Source of the DNA: Actinomycetota bacterium | GTDB taxonomy: Bacteria > Actinomycetota > Actinomycetes > Nanopelagicales > Nanopelagicaceae | Reading direction: 5' to 3' | DNA length: 8,749 nt | Assembly: GCA_009701085.1 (NCBI GenBank) | Contig: WLKV01000019.1 | Coordinates: 1 to 8,749, forward strand | Shown: in pieces, positions 1 through 5,811 of the stretch | How the letters are laid out: every line of letters starts with the position of its first letter | Position numbering within the stretch: the first letter of the stretch is position 1 | Notes under the pieces: generated by a model | What the model was told of the DNA's origin: nothing | The model's database searches: none | What the model saw: only the letters and a program-made list of their open reading frames with translations | Translations under genes and position numbers: made by a program

Positions 1-467
1 AAGCACTTATTGCGATTGGCGGATTTGATGAACGTTTTACTCGCGCACAAGATTGGGAACTCAATTTCCGACTTCGCGAGAACGGTGGGCTTGTCTATTT
101 TGATCCACGGTTACATGTGACCTATCGACCACGATCAACAGTGCGCGCACTAGCTAAGCAGTACTTTGAATACGGGCGTTGGCGCAGAGTTGTCTCTCGT
201 CGTCACAGTGGAACAATTAATTATCGCTACTTGGCGCCACCATTTGCACTTGTGGGCTTCTCGCTCTCTCTCTTTGCAGGAATATTTCTACCCATTCTCT
301 TTACTCCCGCTGCGATTTATCTTCTCTTCGTCGTACTGGCTTCAATCAAGATTGCAACATCGATTCGTGAGTATCTTCTTCTCTTGGCGGTAATTCCCAC
401 CATGCACTTCGCATGGGGAGCGGGATTTATCTCATCGCCAAAGACTCTCGTGCCCGCCGCCGAATAA
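1..467 (+). CDS. Family-2 glycosyltransferase, C-terminal part (5' truncated by window)
   Basis: The reading frame is open from base 3 and gives 154 residues of the C-terminal end of a membrane-bound GT2 glycosyltransferase. Such enzymes move a sugar from a nucleotide- or lipid-linked donor onto a growing surface polysaccharide at the inner face of the membrane. The fragment opens with GGFDERF, followed by RAQDWELNFRLR (fragment residues 14-25). This corresponds to the acceptor-side acidic motif of ExoA-like GT2 enzymes, and a QYFEYGRW segment follows at about 53-60. Three hydrophobic segments come next (about 78-99, 102-119 and 124-141), so the C-terminus is membrane embedded. The nucleotide-binding N-terminal half lies outside the window. 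Its position just before a polysaccharide ABC exporter suggests it helps build the exported polymer. The sugar specificity cannot be told from this fragment. Confidence 0.85.
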   Translation, partial: ALIAIGGFDERFTRAQDWELNFRLRENGGLVYFDPRLHVTYRPRSTVRALAKQYFEYGRWRRVVSRRHSGTINYRYLAPPFALVGFSLSLFAGIFLPILFTPAAIYLLFVVLASIKIATSIREYLLLLAVIPTMHFAWGAGFISSPKTLVPAAE

Positions 468-484
468 GTAGCAGGTCGCTGCGG

Positions 485-490
485 TAGCCT
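485..490 (+). promoter_or_regulatory. Candidate -10 box for leaderless transcription of the permease gene
   Basis: TAGCCT fits the actinobacterial -10 consensus TANNNT. It ends 7 nt before the GTG at 498, so a transcript would start at or next to the start codon. There is no Shine-Dalgarno sequence before this GTG, which agrees with a leaderless start. No convincing -35 was seen. Similar spacing occurs at several other starts in the window. Confidence 0.45.
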
Positions 491-497
491 TTCGCAC

Positions 498-1325
498 GTG
501 GAGAAGCCAGTAGTTGTATACGAGCCGTTTCGCGCGGGGCTACCTCCTATGCGCGAATACATGCGCTCACTCTGGAGCCGTCGCACCTTTATCTCTGAAT
601 TTTCACGCTCTGAACTCCGCGAGCAGAATTATGGATCAGTCTTTGGCCAGCTCTGGCTCATTCTCAATCCACTCCTGCTCTCAGCTGTCTACTTCCTACT
701 TATCTATGTCATTGGCGGAAGTAGCGATGCCAACCGCTTCGGCCATCTGACTGCAAGCCTCTTCCTCTTCTATCTCATCGCAAATAGTTTGACTGGCGGC
801 GTGAAAGCAATTACTTCGGGCCAACGCCTTATTCTCAATACATCTTTTCCTCGAGTAATGCTTCCTATCTCTGCAACAGTTATTGCGCTCTTTAAATTTA
901 TTCCGACGCTCGTTGTCTTTGTTGCCATCCATGCAATCATCGGATTGCCTTACTCATGGCAGATGCTGTGGGCGATTCCCATCCTCTTTATTGCACTTGT
1001 CATGGCTCTTGGTATGGCAATTCTGATCTCATGCATCAATGTGTACTTCCGAGATATCTCTAGCATGCTCCCTTACCTCACTCGAAGCCTGCTCTACTTA
1101 TCTCCAATCCTGTACGAAGCAACAAACGTCTCTGATCGAATTAAGACTCTCGAGATTGCAAACCCCATCTTCTTCCTTCTTGATTCATGGTCACGCGTCG
1201 TCGTACATGCACAAGCGCCATCAATGAATGGGCTCATTCACGCCAGCGTATGGGCTCTCTTCCTCTTTATCACCGGCACATACTTCTTCTTGTCGAGGGA
1301 GCGTGATTTCGCTGTCCGACTTTAA
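498..1325 (+). CDS. ABC-2 type polysaccharide/teichoic acid exporter, permease subunit
   Basis: This 275-residue integral membrane protein is the channel half of a Wzm/TagG-type exporter, which moves lipid-linked surface polymer out across the cytoplasmic membrane. An N-terminal amphipathic region (about 20-50, with SRSELREQNYGSVFGQLW) leads into about six hydrophobic segments at roughly 52-73, 83-103, 119-148, 155-183, 192-207 and 247-266. NVYFRDI at 181-187 is the characteristic ABC-2 motif after the fourth segment, and LSPILY (201-206) also fits the family. Length is normal for TagG/Wzm. I chose the GTG at 498 because a TANNNT box lies at leaderless spacing before it. An in-frame ATG at 549 would give 258 residues and remains possible. 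The 3' end overlaps the ATPase gene by 23 bp, so the two subunits are surely made together. The transported polymer is unknown. Confidence 0.9.
   Translation: MEKPVVVYEPFRAGLPPMREYMRSLWSRRTFISEFSRSELREQNYGSVFGQLWLILNPLLLSAVYFLLIYVIGGSSDANRFGHLTASLFLFYLIANSLTGGVKAITSGQRLILNTSFPRVMLPISATVIALFKFIPTLVVFVAIHAIIGLPYSWQMLWAIPILFIALVMALGMAILISCINVYFRDISSMLPYLTRSLLYLSPILYEATNVSDRIKTLEIANPIFFLLDSWSRVVVHAQAPSMNGLIHASVWALFLFITGTYFFLSRERDFAVRL
1295..1300 (+). promoter_or_regulatory. Ribosome binding site for the exporter ATPase gene
   Basis: GAGGGA inside the permease 3' end lies 2 nt before the GTG at 1303. If only GAGG pairs with 16S rRNA, the spacing is 4 nt. It is the purine-rich block that decides this start over the upstream in-frame ATG at 1228, which would place 25 non-homologous residues deep inside the permease gene. 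Confidence 0.5.
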
Positions 1326-2109
1326 GCACGAACATTCACCCCACAGCGTTGCTGTCTCGGTGAAAGATCTCGGCCTCACTTACACAACATCGATTGATAA
1401 GAAGCCAACTCTGAAAGCACGCTTAAAGACTCTTGGTCGCGGCAAGAAGCACACACGTATTGTGCGTGCGCTTAACGATGTTTCAATTGACGTTCATTAC
1501 GGAACTGTGCTTGGAATTATTGGATCAAACGGAGCAGGTAAGTCATCGCTGATGCGCGTGATTTCAGGAATTGTTCCACCCACACAAGGTCGCGTAGAGG
1601 TCTATGGAAGCGTCAGCACCTTGCTTGCCTTAGGTGTCGGCTTCAATCCATCAATGACAGGGCGCGATAACGTCTACTTAGGTGGACTTGCTGCGGGAAT
1701 GTCGCGCGAAGAAATCGATGCAAACTTCGATGCCATCGCAGATTTCTCTGAACTTGGCGAAGCAATCGATGCACCGATGCGCACATATTCATCAGGAATG
1801 TATGCCCGTCTCGCATTTTCGGTAGCCGCAGTCGTCGAGCCAGATATCTTGATTATCGATGAAGCTCTCAGCACCGGAGACGCTAAATTTAAAGAGAAGA
1901 GCCTCAACCGCATCAAGGAACTTCGCACCGCCGATCGTGCTCTCATCTTGGTGAGCCACGCACTCGCAACCATTGAAGATATCTGTAATGAGGTTGTCTG
2001 GCTCAATAAGGGCACACTGATGATGCGTGGAAATCCAACAGAGGTCATTGCCGCGTACCGCGAATTTGTTAATGCAAGAAAGAGCGCATCATCTGATGAG
2101 GATGTTTAA
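1303..2109 (+). CDS. ABC-type polysaccharide/teichoic acid exporter, ATPase subunit
   Basis: This cytoplasmic ATPase of 268 residues powers the permease encoded just upstream (Wzt/TagH/KpsT class). Every nucleotide-binding motif is present: Walker A GSNGAGKSS at 74-82 (K80), signature YSSGMYARLAF at 162-172, Walker B DILIIDE at 181-187 with catalytic E187, D-loop STGD, and the switch histidine H219 in LVSHA. The signature with SGM rather than SGG is typical of polysaccharide-export ATPases. The protein ends about 80 residues after Walker B. It therefore lacks the long C-terminal glycan-binding domain of E. coli O8/O9a Wzt and resembles the short type that does not recognise a chain terminator. 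The GTG at 1303 gives a normal N-terminus. The 3' end overlaps the SpoIID-like gene by 14 bp. Confidence 0.92.
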   Translation: MISLSDFKHEHSPHSVAVSVKDLGLTYTTSIDKKPTLKARLKTLGRGKKHTRIVRALNDVSIDVHYGTVLGIIGSNGAGKSSLMRVISGIVPPTQGRVEVYGSVSTLLALGVGFNPSMTGRDNVYLGGLAAGMSREEIDANFDAIADFSELGEAIDAPMRTYSSGMYARLAFSVAAVVEPDILIIDEALSTGDAKFKEKSLNRIKELRTADRALILVSHALATIEDICNEVVWLNKGTLMMRGNPTEVIAAYREFVNARKSASSDEDV

Positions 2110-3283
2110 AACCTTTCTCATCGCCTGTATCTCAACCCTCTTAATTCCTACTGCCACCGCTGAAACGCCTCAAGCATTCTCCTTTTCCGGATCGGGTTAT
2201 GGCCATGGTGTAGGCATGAGCCAGATGGGTGCCCGTGCACATGCTCAAGCAGGAGAGAGCGCAACAGCAATACTCAATTACTACTACAAAGATGTCGTTG
2301 TAGCACCAATAGTTGATACACAGACAATTCGCGTCAATATTGGCCACTTACTCAAATCAATCTCTTTCGTTTCTGCAACACCAGATTCTTTGATTCAGAT
2401 TTATGCAGGTGAAGTTGTTGGACCCACTGAAGTGGCCCCGTTAGCTACATTTACTGCAAAACAGAAAGCATCGCTCAGAGTTGATGCACAAGGAAATGTC
2501 ACTGGCCCAGTAACTGCAAAGTTAATGACGGTTCGATGGAGTGGACCTAATTCGGTCATCACCTTCTCTCAACCTGGAAGCGCCGTGAAATATCGCTACG
2601 GGCAGATGCAGATCAAAGTAGTTAAAGGTGCCTTCGAAGTCACCAACTCATTAAGTCTTCATGACGAGTATCTATGGGGGATTAGCGAGATGTCTTCAGC
2701 GTGGCCATCAGCAGCGCTCGAGGCTCAAGTGATTGCTTCACGTTCGTACGCGCTCTCAAAGATTGGCGCCATCAAAGCATCGTGTGATTGCCATGTGTAC
2801 TCACACATCGCAGATCAAAATTTTGTCGGATACTCAAAAGAGATAGAGCCAAAGATTGGCGCGCTCTGGAAAGCCGCAGTTATCCGAACGAATATAGATA
2901 CATCAACAAGCCTTGCAATTCTTGCCAACGGTAAACCTATCCAGGCTTATTACTTCTCATCCTCTGGTGGGGCAACGCAGACAACTCTCGATGCATGGGG
3001 ACAACCAACTTCTTATACACAATCCGTTTCCGATCCTGCGGGGCTTGATCCAAAGATCAATCCACGTTTTGCAAATTGGAAAGCCAGCGCCACTCAAGAG
3101 TTGGTAGCAAAGGCATTCTTACTTCCTGAAATCATTTCGCTAGAAATCGTCTCGAGAAATACAGCCGGAGCCGTTACTTACATCAAGGGAACGAGCGCTA
3201 ATGGATCAACAAAACTTCTCCGCGGCGATACCTTTAGAAGCCGGGTAAAGATTCCTTCACCGTACTTTCAGCTCGCGCAATAA
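2096..3283 (+). CDS. Secreted SpoIID/LytB-domain protein, putative peptidoglycan remodelling factor
   Basis: The 395-residue product has a typical signal peptide (positively charged start, hydrophobic 5-19, ATA before E23), so it acts outside the membrane. After it comes GYGHGVGMSQMGARAHA (about 34-50), the family hallmark usually written GxGHGVGMSQ. The SpoIID core lies at about 185-300: LHDEYLWGISEMSSAWP, then ALEAQVIASRSYAL, SCDCHVYSHI, and YYFSSSGGATQT. SpoIID of Bacillus is a lytic transglycosylase acting on peptide-free glycan strands. E198 in GISEM sits where I recall its catalytic glutamate. The EALKAQ motif of the family reads AALEAQ here. Starts at 2096 or 2102 are both possible, and either overlaps the ATPase gene. 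An upstream frame opening at 2027 would bury the signal peptide. Its place behind a glycan exporter suggests a role in attaching or accommodating the exported polymer in the wall; this is inference. Confidence 0.85.
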   Translation: MRMFKTFLIACISTLLIPTATAETPQAFSFSGSGYGHGVGMSQMGARAHAQAGESATAILNYYYKDVVVAPIVDTQTIRVNIGHLLKSISFVSATPDSLIQIYAGEVVGPTEVAPLATFTAKQKASLRVDAQGNVTGPVTAKLMTVRWSGPNSVITFSQPGSAVKYRYGQMQIKVVKGAFEVTNSLSLHDEYLWGISEMSSAWPSAALEAQVIASRSYALSKIGAIKASCDCHVYSHIADQNFVGYSKEIEPKIGALWKAAVIRTNIDTSTSLAILANGKPIQAYYFSSSGGATQTTLDAWGQPTSYTQSVSDPAGLDPKINPRFANWKASATQELVAKAFLLPEIISLEIVSRNTAGAVTYIKGTSANGSTKLLRGDTFRSRVKIPSPYFQLAQ

Positions 3284-3292
3284 GGCGCAGAG
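3272..3292. terminator. Candidate hairpin between two convergent genes, spanning stop codons
   Basis: CTCGCGC (3272-3278) pairs with GCGC (3285-3288) and GAG (3290-3292), with one bulged A at 3289 and a six-base loop. The loop holds the TAA of the SpoIID-like gene, and the dapD TAA (3293-3295) abuts the other arm. The stem reads on both strands, as expected for a shared terminator, but neither side has a proper T-run, so termination strength is doubtful. Confidence 0.35.
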
Positions 3293-4210
3293 TTAGTTGG
3301 CGTGAAGAACTGAGTTTAAGCCACCCCAAGTACCTGTGCGCATGACTGCTTCAAGTCCACCAGTAAGTGAATTACGACGGAATAGAAGATTACTTGCACC
3401 TGAAAGTGTTCCGGCCTTCACGATCTCGCCATCAGGAAGTTTTACCTTGGCTGCAGCGGTGATGTAGGTACCTGCTTCGATGACGCAGTTATCACCGAGT
3501 GAAATGCCAAGCCCCGAGTTTGCACCGAGAAGACACTTTTCACCGATAGAGATAACTTCTTTTCCGCCACCGCTGAGAGTTCCCATGATGGATGCGCCGC
3601 CACCGACATCGGTGCCATCGCCCACAACGACTCCAGCTGAGATACGACCTTCGACCATTGAGGTTCCGAGAGTTCCAGCGTTAAAGTTAACGAATCCTTC
3701 GTGCATCACCGTAGTGCCTGATGCGAGGTGAGCCCCAAGGCGAACGCGATCAGCATCTGCAATGCGAACACCTGATGGAACTACGTAATCAACCATGCGT
3801 GGGAATTTATCGACAGCGATGACAGTGACATGACCGTACTTTGCTTTGAGTTTCGCGCGAGTAGTTTCAAATCCATCTACTGCGCAAGGACCTGCAGATG
3901 TCCATACAACATTTGCAAGTAATCCAAAGATTCCATCTAGAGATTGGCCGTGAGGTTGAACGAGTCGGTGAGAGAGAAGGTGGAGGCGAAGGTACGCATC
4001 TTTGGCATTTTGAGGAGCAACTGTGAGATCGATTTCAAGTGAGACTAATTCGCGAGTAACTCCGCGGGCTTCATCGCTACCGACCATTGATGTCAGCGTT
4101 GCATCAGGTGTACCAGTAAGGGCACCGAGAGCAGGAGATGGATACCAAACATCGAGAACTGTTGAACCTGCAAGAGTTGCGATTCCATGGCCATGAGCTA
4201 AAGAAGACAT
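3293..4210 (-). CDS. dapD: 2,3,4,5-tetrahydropyridine-2,6-dicarboxylate N-succinyltransferase
   Basis: DapD transfers succinyl from succinyl-CoA to tetrahydrodipicolinate in the cytoplasm. This is a step in the succinylase route to meso-diaminopimelate and lysine, needed for peptidoglycan. The 305-residue protein is of the actinobacterial type (about 317 residues in M. tuberculosis, from memory). An N-terminal domain (1-145) is followed by a left-handed beta-helix of hexapeptide repeats. The helix carries [20 protein letters not shown] (169-188) with the likely catalytic E187, [18 protein letters not shown] (201-218), [20 protein letters not shown] (223-242) and IEAGTYITA (244-252). All are near-identical to what I recall of the mycobacterial enzyme. 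It converges on the surface-glycan genes and diverges from the LOG-family gene. A TANNNT box at -12 to -7 of the ATG suggests a leaderless mRNA. No motif is missing. Confidence 0.96.
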   Translation of the reverse strand: MSSLAHGHGIATLAGSTVLDVWYPSPALGALTGTPDATLTSMVGSDEARGVTRELVSLEIDLTVAPQNAKDAYLRLHLLSHRLVQPHGQSLDGIFGLLANVVWTSAGPCAVDGFETTRAKLKAKYGHVTVIAVDKFPRMVDYVVPSGVRIADADRVRLGAHLASGTTVMHEGFVNFNAGTLGTSMVEGRISAGVVVGDGTDVGGGASIMGTLSGGGKEVISIGEKCLLGANSGLGISLGDNCVIEAGTYITAAAKVKLPDGEIVKAGTLSGASNLLFRRNSLTGGLEAVMRTGTWGGLNSVLHAN

Positions 4211-4216
4211 GTTCTA

Positions 4217-4222
4217 AGCCTA
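4217..4222 (-). promoter_or_regulatory. Candidate -10 box for leaderless dapD
   Basis: On the minus strand TAGGCT (TANNNT) ends 6 nt before the dapD ATG, occupying -12 to -7 if transcription begins at the A of ATG. No -35 is evident. The box lies within the 30-bp gap to the divergent LOG-family gene, close to that gene's own candidate -10. Confidence 0.5.
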
Positions 4223-4227
4223 ACCCC

Positions 4228-4233
4228 TATTCT
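4228..4233 (+). promoter_or_regulatory. Candidate -10 box for leaderless LOG-family gene
   Basis: TATTCT matches TANNNT and sits 7 nt before the ATG at 4241. With only 30 bp between the two divergent start codons there is no room for ordinary leaders with ribosome binding sites. This supports leaderless transcription in both directions. Confidence 0.55.
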
Positions 4234-4240
4234 GTCCCTC

Positions 4241-4795
4241 ATGCGCATCGCAGTATTTTGCTCTTCATCACCCACCATCGATAGCAAATTTATCGACCTC
4301 GCATTTGAACTTGGCGCGGGTATCGCTGAAAGCGGTGCGGAATTAGTTTCAGGCGGTGGCCATATCTCTGCCATGGGAGCGATTTCTCGAGGCGCCCGAA
4401 GCAAGAGCGGACGGACAATCGGAATCATTCCGCAGAAGTTGGTTGATATTGAATTTGCAGATCACGATAGCGATGAACTTATCGTCGTTGATTCGATGCG
4501 TACTCGTAAGGCAAAGATTGAAGATCTCTCTGATGCTTTCATTACCTTACCTGGCGGACTCGGAACTCTCGAAGAACTCTTTGAAATCTGGGTTGGTCGC
4601 TACCTAAAGTTTCACGATAAACCAGTGATCATTCTCGATCCGTACGGCGTCTATCAGCCACTTCACGCACTTGTCGAACATCTCGAGACCGAGAACTTTG
4701 TGAAGCCAGGAATGCGCGAACTTCTGCATTGGACGACTACTGTTGAAGAAGCTGTAGCGATTGCGCATGGCAAGAATGTTTTTGGCAAGAAATAA
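4241..4795 (+). CDS. LOG-family (TIGR00730-type) nucleoside 5'-monophosphate phosphoribohydrolase
   Basis: The 184-residue protein has the Rossmann-like fold of the LOG/lysine-decarboxylase-like family. Members release a base, classically a cytokinin from its riboside monophosphate, by cleaving the N-glycosidic bond. Motifs in order: CSSSP near the N-terminus (7-11), SGGG at 37-40 before ISAMGAISRGA, MRTRK at 86-90 (the family RK motif) and PGGLGTLEELFE at 104-115. The catalytic and phosphate-binding parts are therefore intact. The family usually reads GGGxxGLMG, whereas here it is GGGHISAMG. Old annotation as lysine decarboxylase is misleading. A LOG gene near dapD is also found in mycobacteria (Rv1205 near Rv1201c, from memory). 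In bacteria outside plant association its likely role is nucleotide salvage or clearance. The SRPBCC gene follows after one base. Confidence 0.92.
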   Translation: MRIAVFCSSSPTIDSKFIDLAFELGAGIAESGAELVSGGGHISAMGAISRGARSKSGRTIGIIPQKLVDIEFADHDSDELIVVDSMRTRKAKIEDLSDAFITLPGGLGTLEELFEIWVGRYLKFHDKPVIILDPYGVYQPLHALVEHLETENFVKPGMRELLHWTTTVEEAVAIAHGKNVFGKK

Positions 4796-4796
4796 G

Positions 4797-5246
4797 ATGG
4801 CAAGTAATACTCTCTCCATTCATTTGACGATTCCAGCTTCACAAGAAGTTGTCTGGAGCAAGATTGCAGATTGGCAATCACAAGGTGATTGGATGTTGCA
4901 GACAAAGGTTTGGGTTACATCCGAAAAAGTTGAAGGTATCGGAACTTCAATAGCTGCATTTACTGGACCACTTTATTTTCTCTACCCACGTTTTAAATCT
5001 CTCGGCCTTCTCGACTTAATGGTTGTCACGCAATGGCAACCTCCACATCGATGCGATGTCGATCATGTCGGAAAAGTTCTTAAGGGAAGCGGAACATTCC
5101 AACTGAGCGATATTTCCAGCTCATCCACACGTTTTGACTGGTCAGAAACTATCGAAGCGCCTAAGGCGGCCTTCTTCCTTATTGCGCCGTTTCTCTACAT
5201 CGGCGTGCGCATATCTCTCGCACGCTTCGCGCGATCTTTTACATAA
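4797..5246 (+). CDS. SRPBCC (START/Bet v 1-like) domain protein
   Basis: This 149-residue protein has the layout of actinobacterial SRPBCC proteins often labelled polyketide cyclase/dehydrase: SIHLTIPASQEVVWSKIADW at 7-26, WMLQTKVWV at 32-40, GIGTSIAAFTGP (48-58), a central LLDLMVVTQWQPPHRCDV (71-88), then KGSGTFQL and RFDWSETI. The fold forms a hydrophobic cavity for a lipid-like ligand; the ligand is not known and enzyme activity is not implied. A hydrophobic stretch with basic residues near the C-terminus (125-146) might touch the membrane. The ATG at 4797 lies one base after the LOG stop codon, so the genes form an operon and are probably translationally coupled. An in-frame ATG at 4761 inside the LOG gene would add 12 residues without family similarity. 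Confidence 0.85.
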   Translation: MASNTLSIHLTIPASQEVVWSKIADWQSQGDWMLQTKVWVTSEKVEGIGTSIAAFTGPLYFLYPRFKSLGLLDLMVVTQWQPPHRCDVDHVGKVLKGSGTFQLSDISSSSTRFDWSETIEAPKAAFFLIAPFLYIGVRISLARFARSFT

Positions 5247-5262
5247 GCCACCCCATTCCTTG

Positions 5263-5297
5263 GATTCTTTAAGAATTTTGATGAATGTAGAAGAATC
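5263..5297. repeat. Inverted repeats upstream of the small HTH gene, possible operator
   Basis: ATTCTT-T-AAGAAT (5264-5276) is a perfect 13-bp palindrome. GATTCTT (5263-5269) is repeated in inverse as AAGAATC (5291-5297), so the same half-site occurs three times in 35 bp. It lies just upstream of the candidate -10 of the 66-residue HTH gene, where a regulator could bind. The first palindrome is followed by TTTT and might alternatively act as a weak AT-rich terminator of the upstream operon. Confidence 0.35.
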
Positions 5298-5304
5298 AAG
5301 CGAG

Positions 5305-5310
5305 TAACCT
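5305..5310 (+). promoter_or_regulatory. Candidate -10 box for the small HTH gene
   Basis: TAACCT (TANNNT) ends 8 nt before the ATG at 5319. There is no Shine-Dalgarno sequence. The bases from this box onward (TAACCTCTATTCC) resemble those before the LOG gene (TAACCCCTATTCT), so the two starts share an upstream sequence. Confidence 0.4.
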
Positions 5311-5318
5311 CTATTCCT

Positions 5319-5519
5319 ATGAGCAGCTCGAGCAATCCTCAAACCCTTGCGGATCTGCTCGCATCCCTTCCTGAAGAAGAGCGAATCATCTTGACCTTGC
5401 ATTACCTGCGCTCCAAATCGAGTATAGAAATTGCAGCCCTTCTCTCGGTCCCTGATCGCGCTGTTATTGCCGTCATAGAGTCGGGAAAGGCGCGCCTCAA
5501 GGGGGAATTAGGGCTCTAG
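5319..5519 (+). CDS. Small sigma-70 region 4-like helix-turn-helix protein (66 aa)
   Basis: Residues 13-60 read LASLPEEERIILTLHYLRSK and then SSIEIAALLSVPDRAVIAVI. This matches region 4 of ECF-type sigma factors, where the first helices precede an HTH that contacts the -35 element. Region 2, which binds core polymerase and melts -10, is absent, and the 66-residue length leaves no room for it. The protein therefore cannot be a complete sigma factor. It could be a DNA-binding regulator, bind the RNA polymerase flap, or be the remnant of a sigma gene. The intact frame, own candidate promoter and clean motif favour a functional gene. It stands alone between the LOG-SRPBCC operon and the DUF3117 gene, preceded by inverted repeats and followed by a hairpin. 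Confidence 0.75.
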   Translation: MSSSSNPQTLADLLASLPEEERIILTLHYLRSKSSIEIAALLSVPDRAVIAVIESGKARLKGELGL

Positions 5520-5528
5520 CGAGCCTTT
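5512..5528 (+). terminator. Candidate terminator with the HTH gene stop codon in its loop
   Basis: GGCTC (5512-5516) and GAGCC (5521-5525) form a perfect 5-bp stem around TAGC, extendable by a G-T and an A-T pair (5510-5511 with 5526-5527). A short TTT follows. The TAG stop codon (5517-5519) lies in the loop. The stem is short and the T-run minimal, so this is a weak intrinsic terminator at best. Confidence 0.4.
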
Positions 5529-5558
5529 AGCCGATTTCACCCATGGCTCAATCTGCGA

Positions 5559-5564
5559 GATACT
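5559..5564 (+). promoter_or_regulatory. Weak candidate -10 box for the DUF3117 gene
   Basis: GATACT has four of six matches to TATAAT. A poor -35 candidate (TTTCAC at 5535-5540) lies 18 bp upstream. A start near 5571 would put the 5574-5592 hairpin at the very 5' end of the mRNA. A promoter is expected in this 112-bp gap, but the exact box is uncertain. Confidence 0.25.
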
Positions 5565-5573
5565 TCTCCCTAC

Positions 5574-5592
5574 AACTTTCTATCCGAAAGTT
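5574..5592. repeat. Perfect 7-bp inverted repeat in the DUF3117 leader
   Basis: AACTTTC (5574-5580) and GAAAGTT (5586-5592) are exact reverse complements around the loop TATCC. The hairpin ends 25 bp before the ribosome binding site and has no T-run after it. That makes a mRNA-stabilising 5' hairpin or a protein-binding operator more likely than a terminator. Confidence 0.5.
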
Positions 5593-5617
5593 CCCCGCAC
5601 CCGAAGTAAGAGCAAAC

Positions 5618-5623
5618 AAGGAG
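5618..5623 (+). promoter_or_regulatory. Strong ribosome binding site for the DUF3117 gene
   Basis: AAGGAG lies 8 nt before the ATG at 5632 and is the best Shine-Dalgarno sequence in the window. It fixes the start of this short gene and suggests high expression. Confidence 0.8.
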
Positions 5624-5631
5624 TCCCCACC

Positions 5632-5811
5632 ATGGCAGCTATGAAACCTCGTACCGGTGATGGACCAATGGAAGTCACGAAGGAAGCACGTTCCCTCGTT
5701 ATGCGAATTCCTCTCGAAGGTGGCGGGCGCCTCGTAGTGGAACTCAACCCACAGGAAGCAAATAACCTCAGCGCAGCTCTTGAAGCCGCTGTTGCTCTCA
5801 TTAAGAAGTAG
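5632..5811 (+). CDS. DUF3117-family small conserved protein (59 aa)
   Basis: The frame from ATG 5632 to TAG 5809 encodes 59 residues starting MAAMKPRTGDGPMEVTKE and continuing RIPLEGGGRLVVEL (25-38), NPQEANNL and a helical, Ala-rich end. This is the highly conserved actinobacterial DUF3117 pattern (M. tuberculosis Rv1211, from memory). The function is unknown. It is small and soluble, with a predicted beta-hairpin (about 21-38) and a C-terminal helix (40-58), and no membrane segment. A strong AAGGAG site and a leader hairpin point to its own regulated expression. Its stop codon lies in the same frame as pepA and only 15 bases before the likely pepA start, so the two probably share a transcript. 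Short length makes it easy to miss in gene calling. Confidence 0.93.
   Translation: MAAMKPRTGDGPMEVTKEARSLVMRIPLEGGGRLVVELNPQEANNLSAALEAAVALIKK

Noticed and set aside
468..497. Terminator or hairpin between the glycosyltransferase and permease genes
   Set aside because: Only a 4-bp GCAG/CTGC stem without T-run was found; the 30-bp gap fits continued transcription plus a leaderless promoter.
317..586. Minus-strand open frame across the glycosyltransferase/permease junction
   Set aside because: Shadow of two recognisable plus-strand genes; its translation has no motif or coherent composition.
1228..1302. ATG 1228 as start of the exporter ATPase
   Set aside because: The added 25 residues lie within the permease coding region, show no ATPase family similarity and have no ribosome binding site; GTG 1303 has GAGGGA just before it.
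2027..2095. Upstream start at 2027 for the SpoIID-like protein
   Set aside because: It would put 23 polar residues before a clear signal peptide and overlap the ATPase gene by over 80 bp; ATG 2096 starts right at the charged n-region.
4761..4796. ATG 4761 as start of the SRPBCC protein
   Set aside because: The extra 12 residues are the out-of-frame end of the LOG gene; ATG 4797 gives the normal family N-terminus and a 1-nt spacing.
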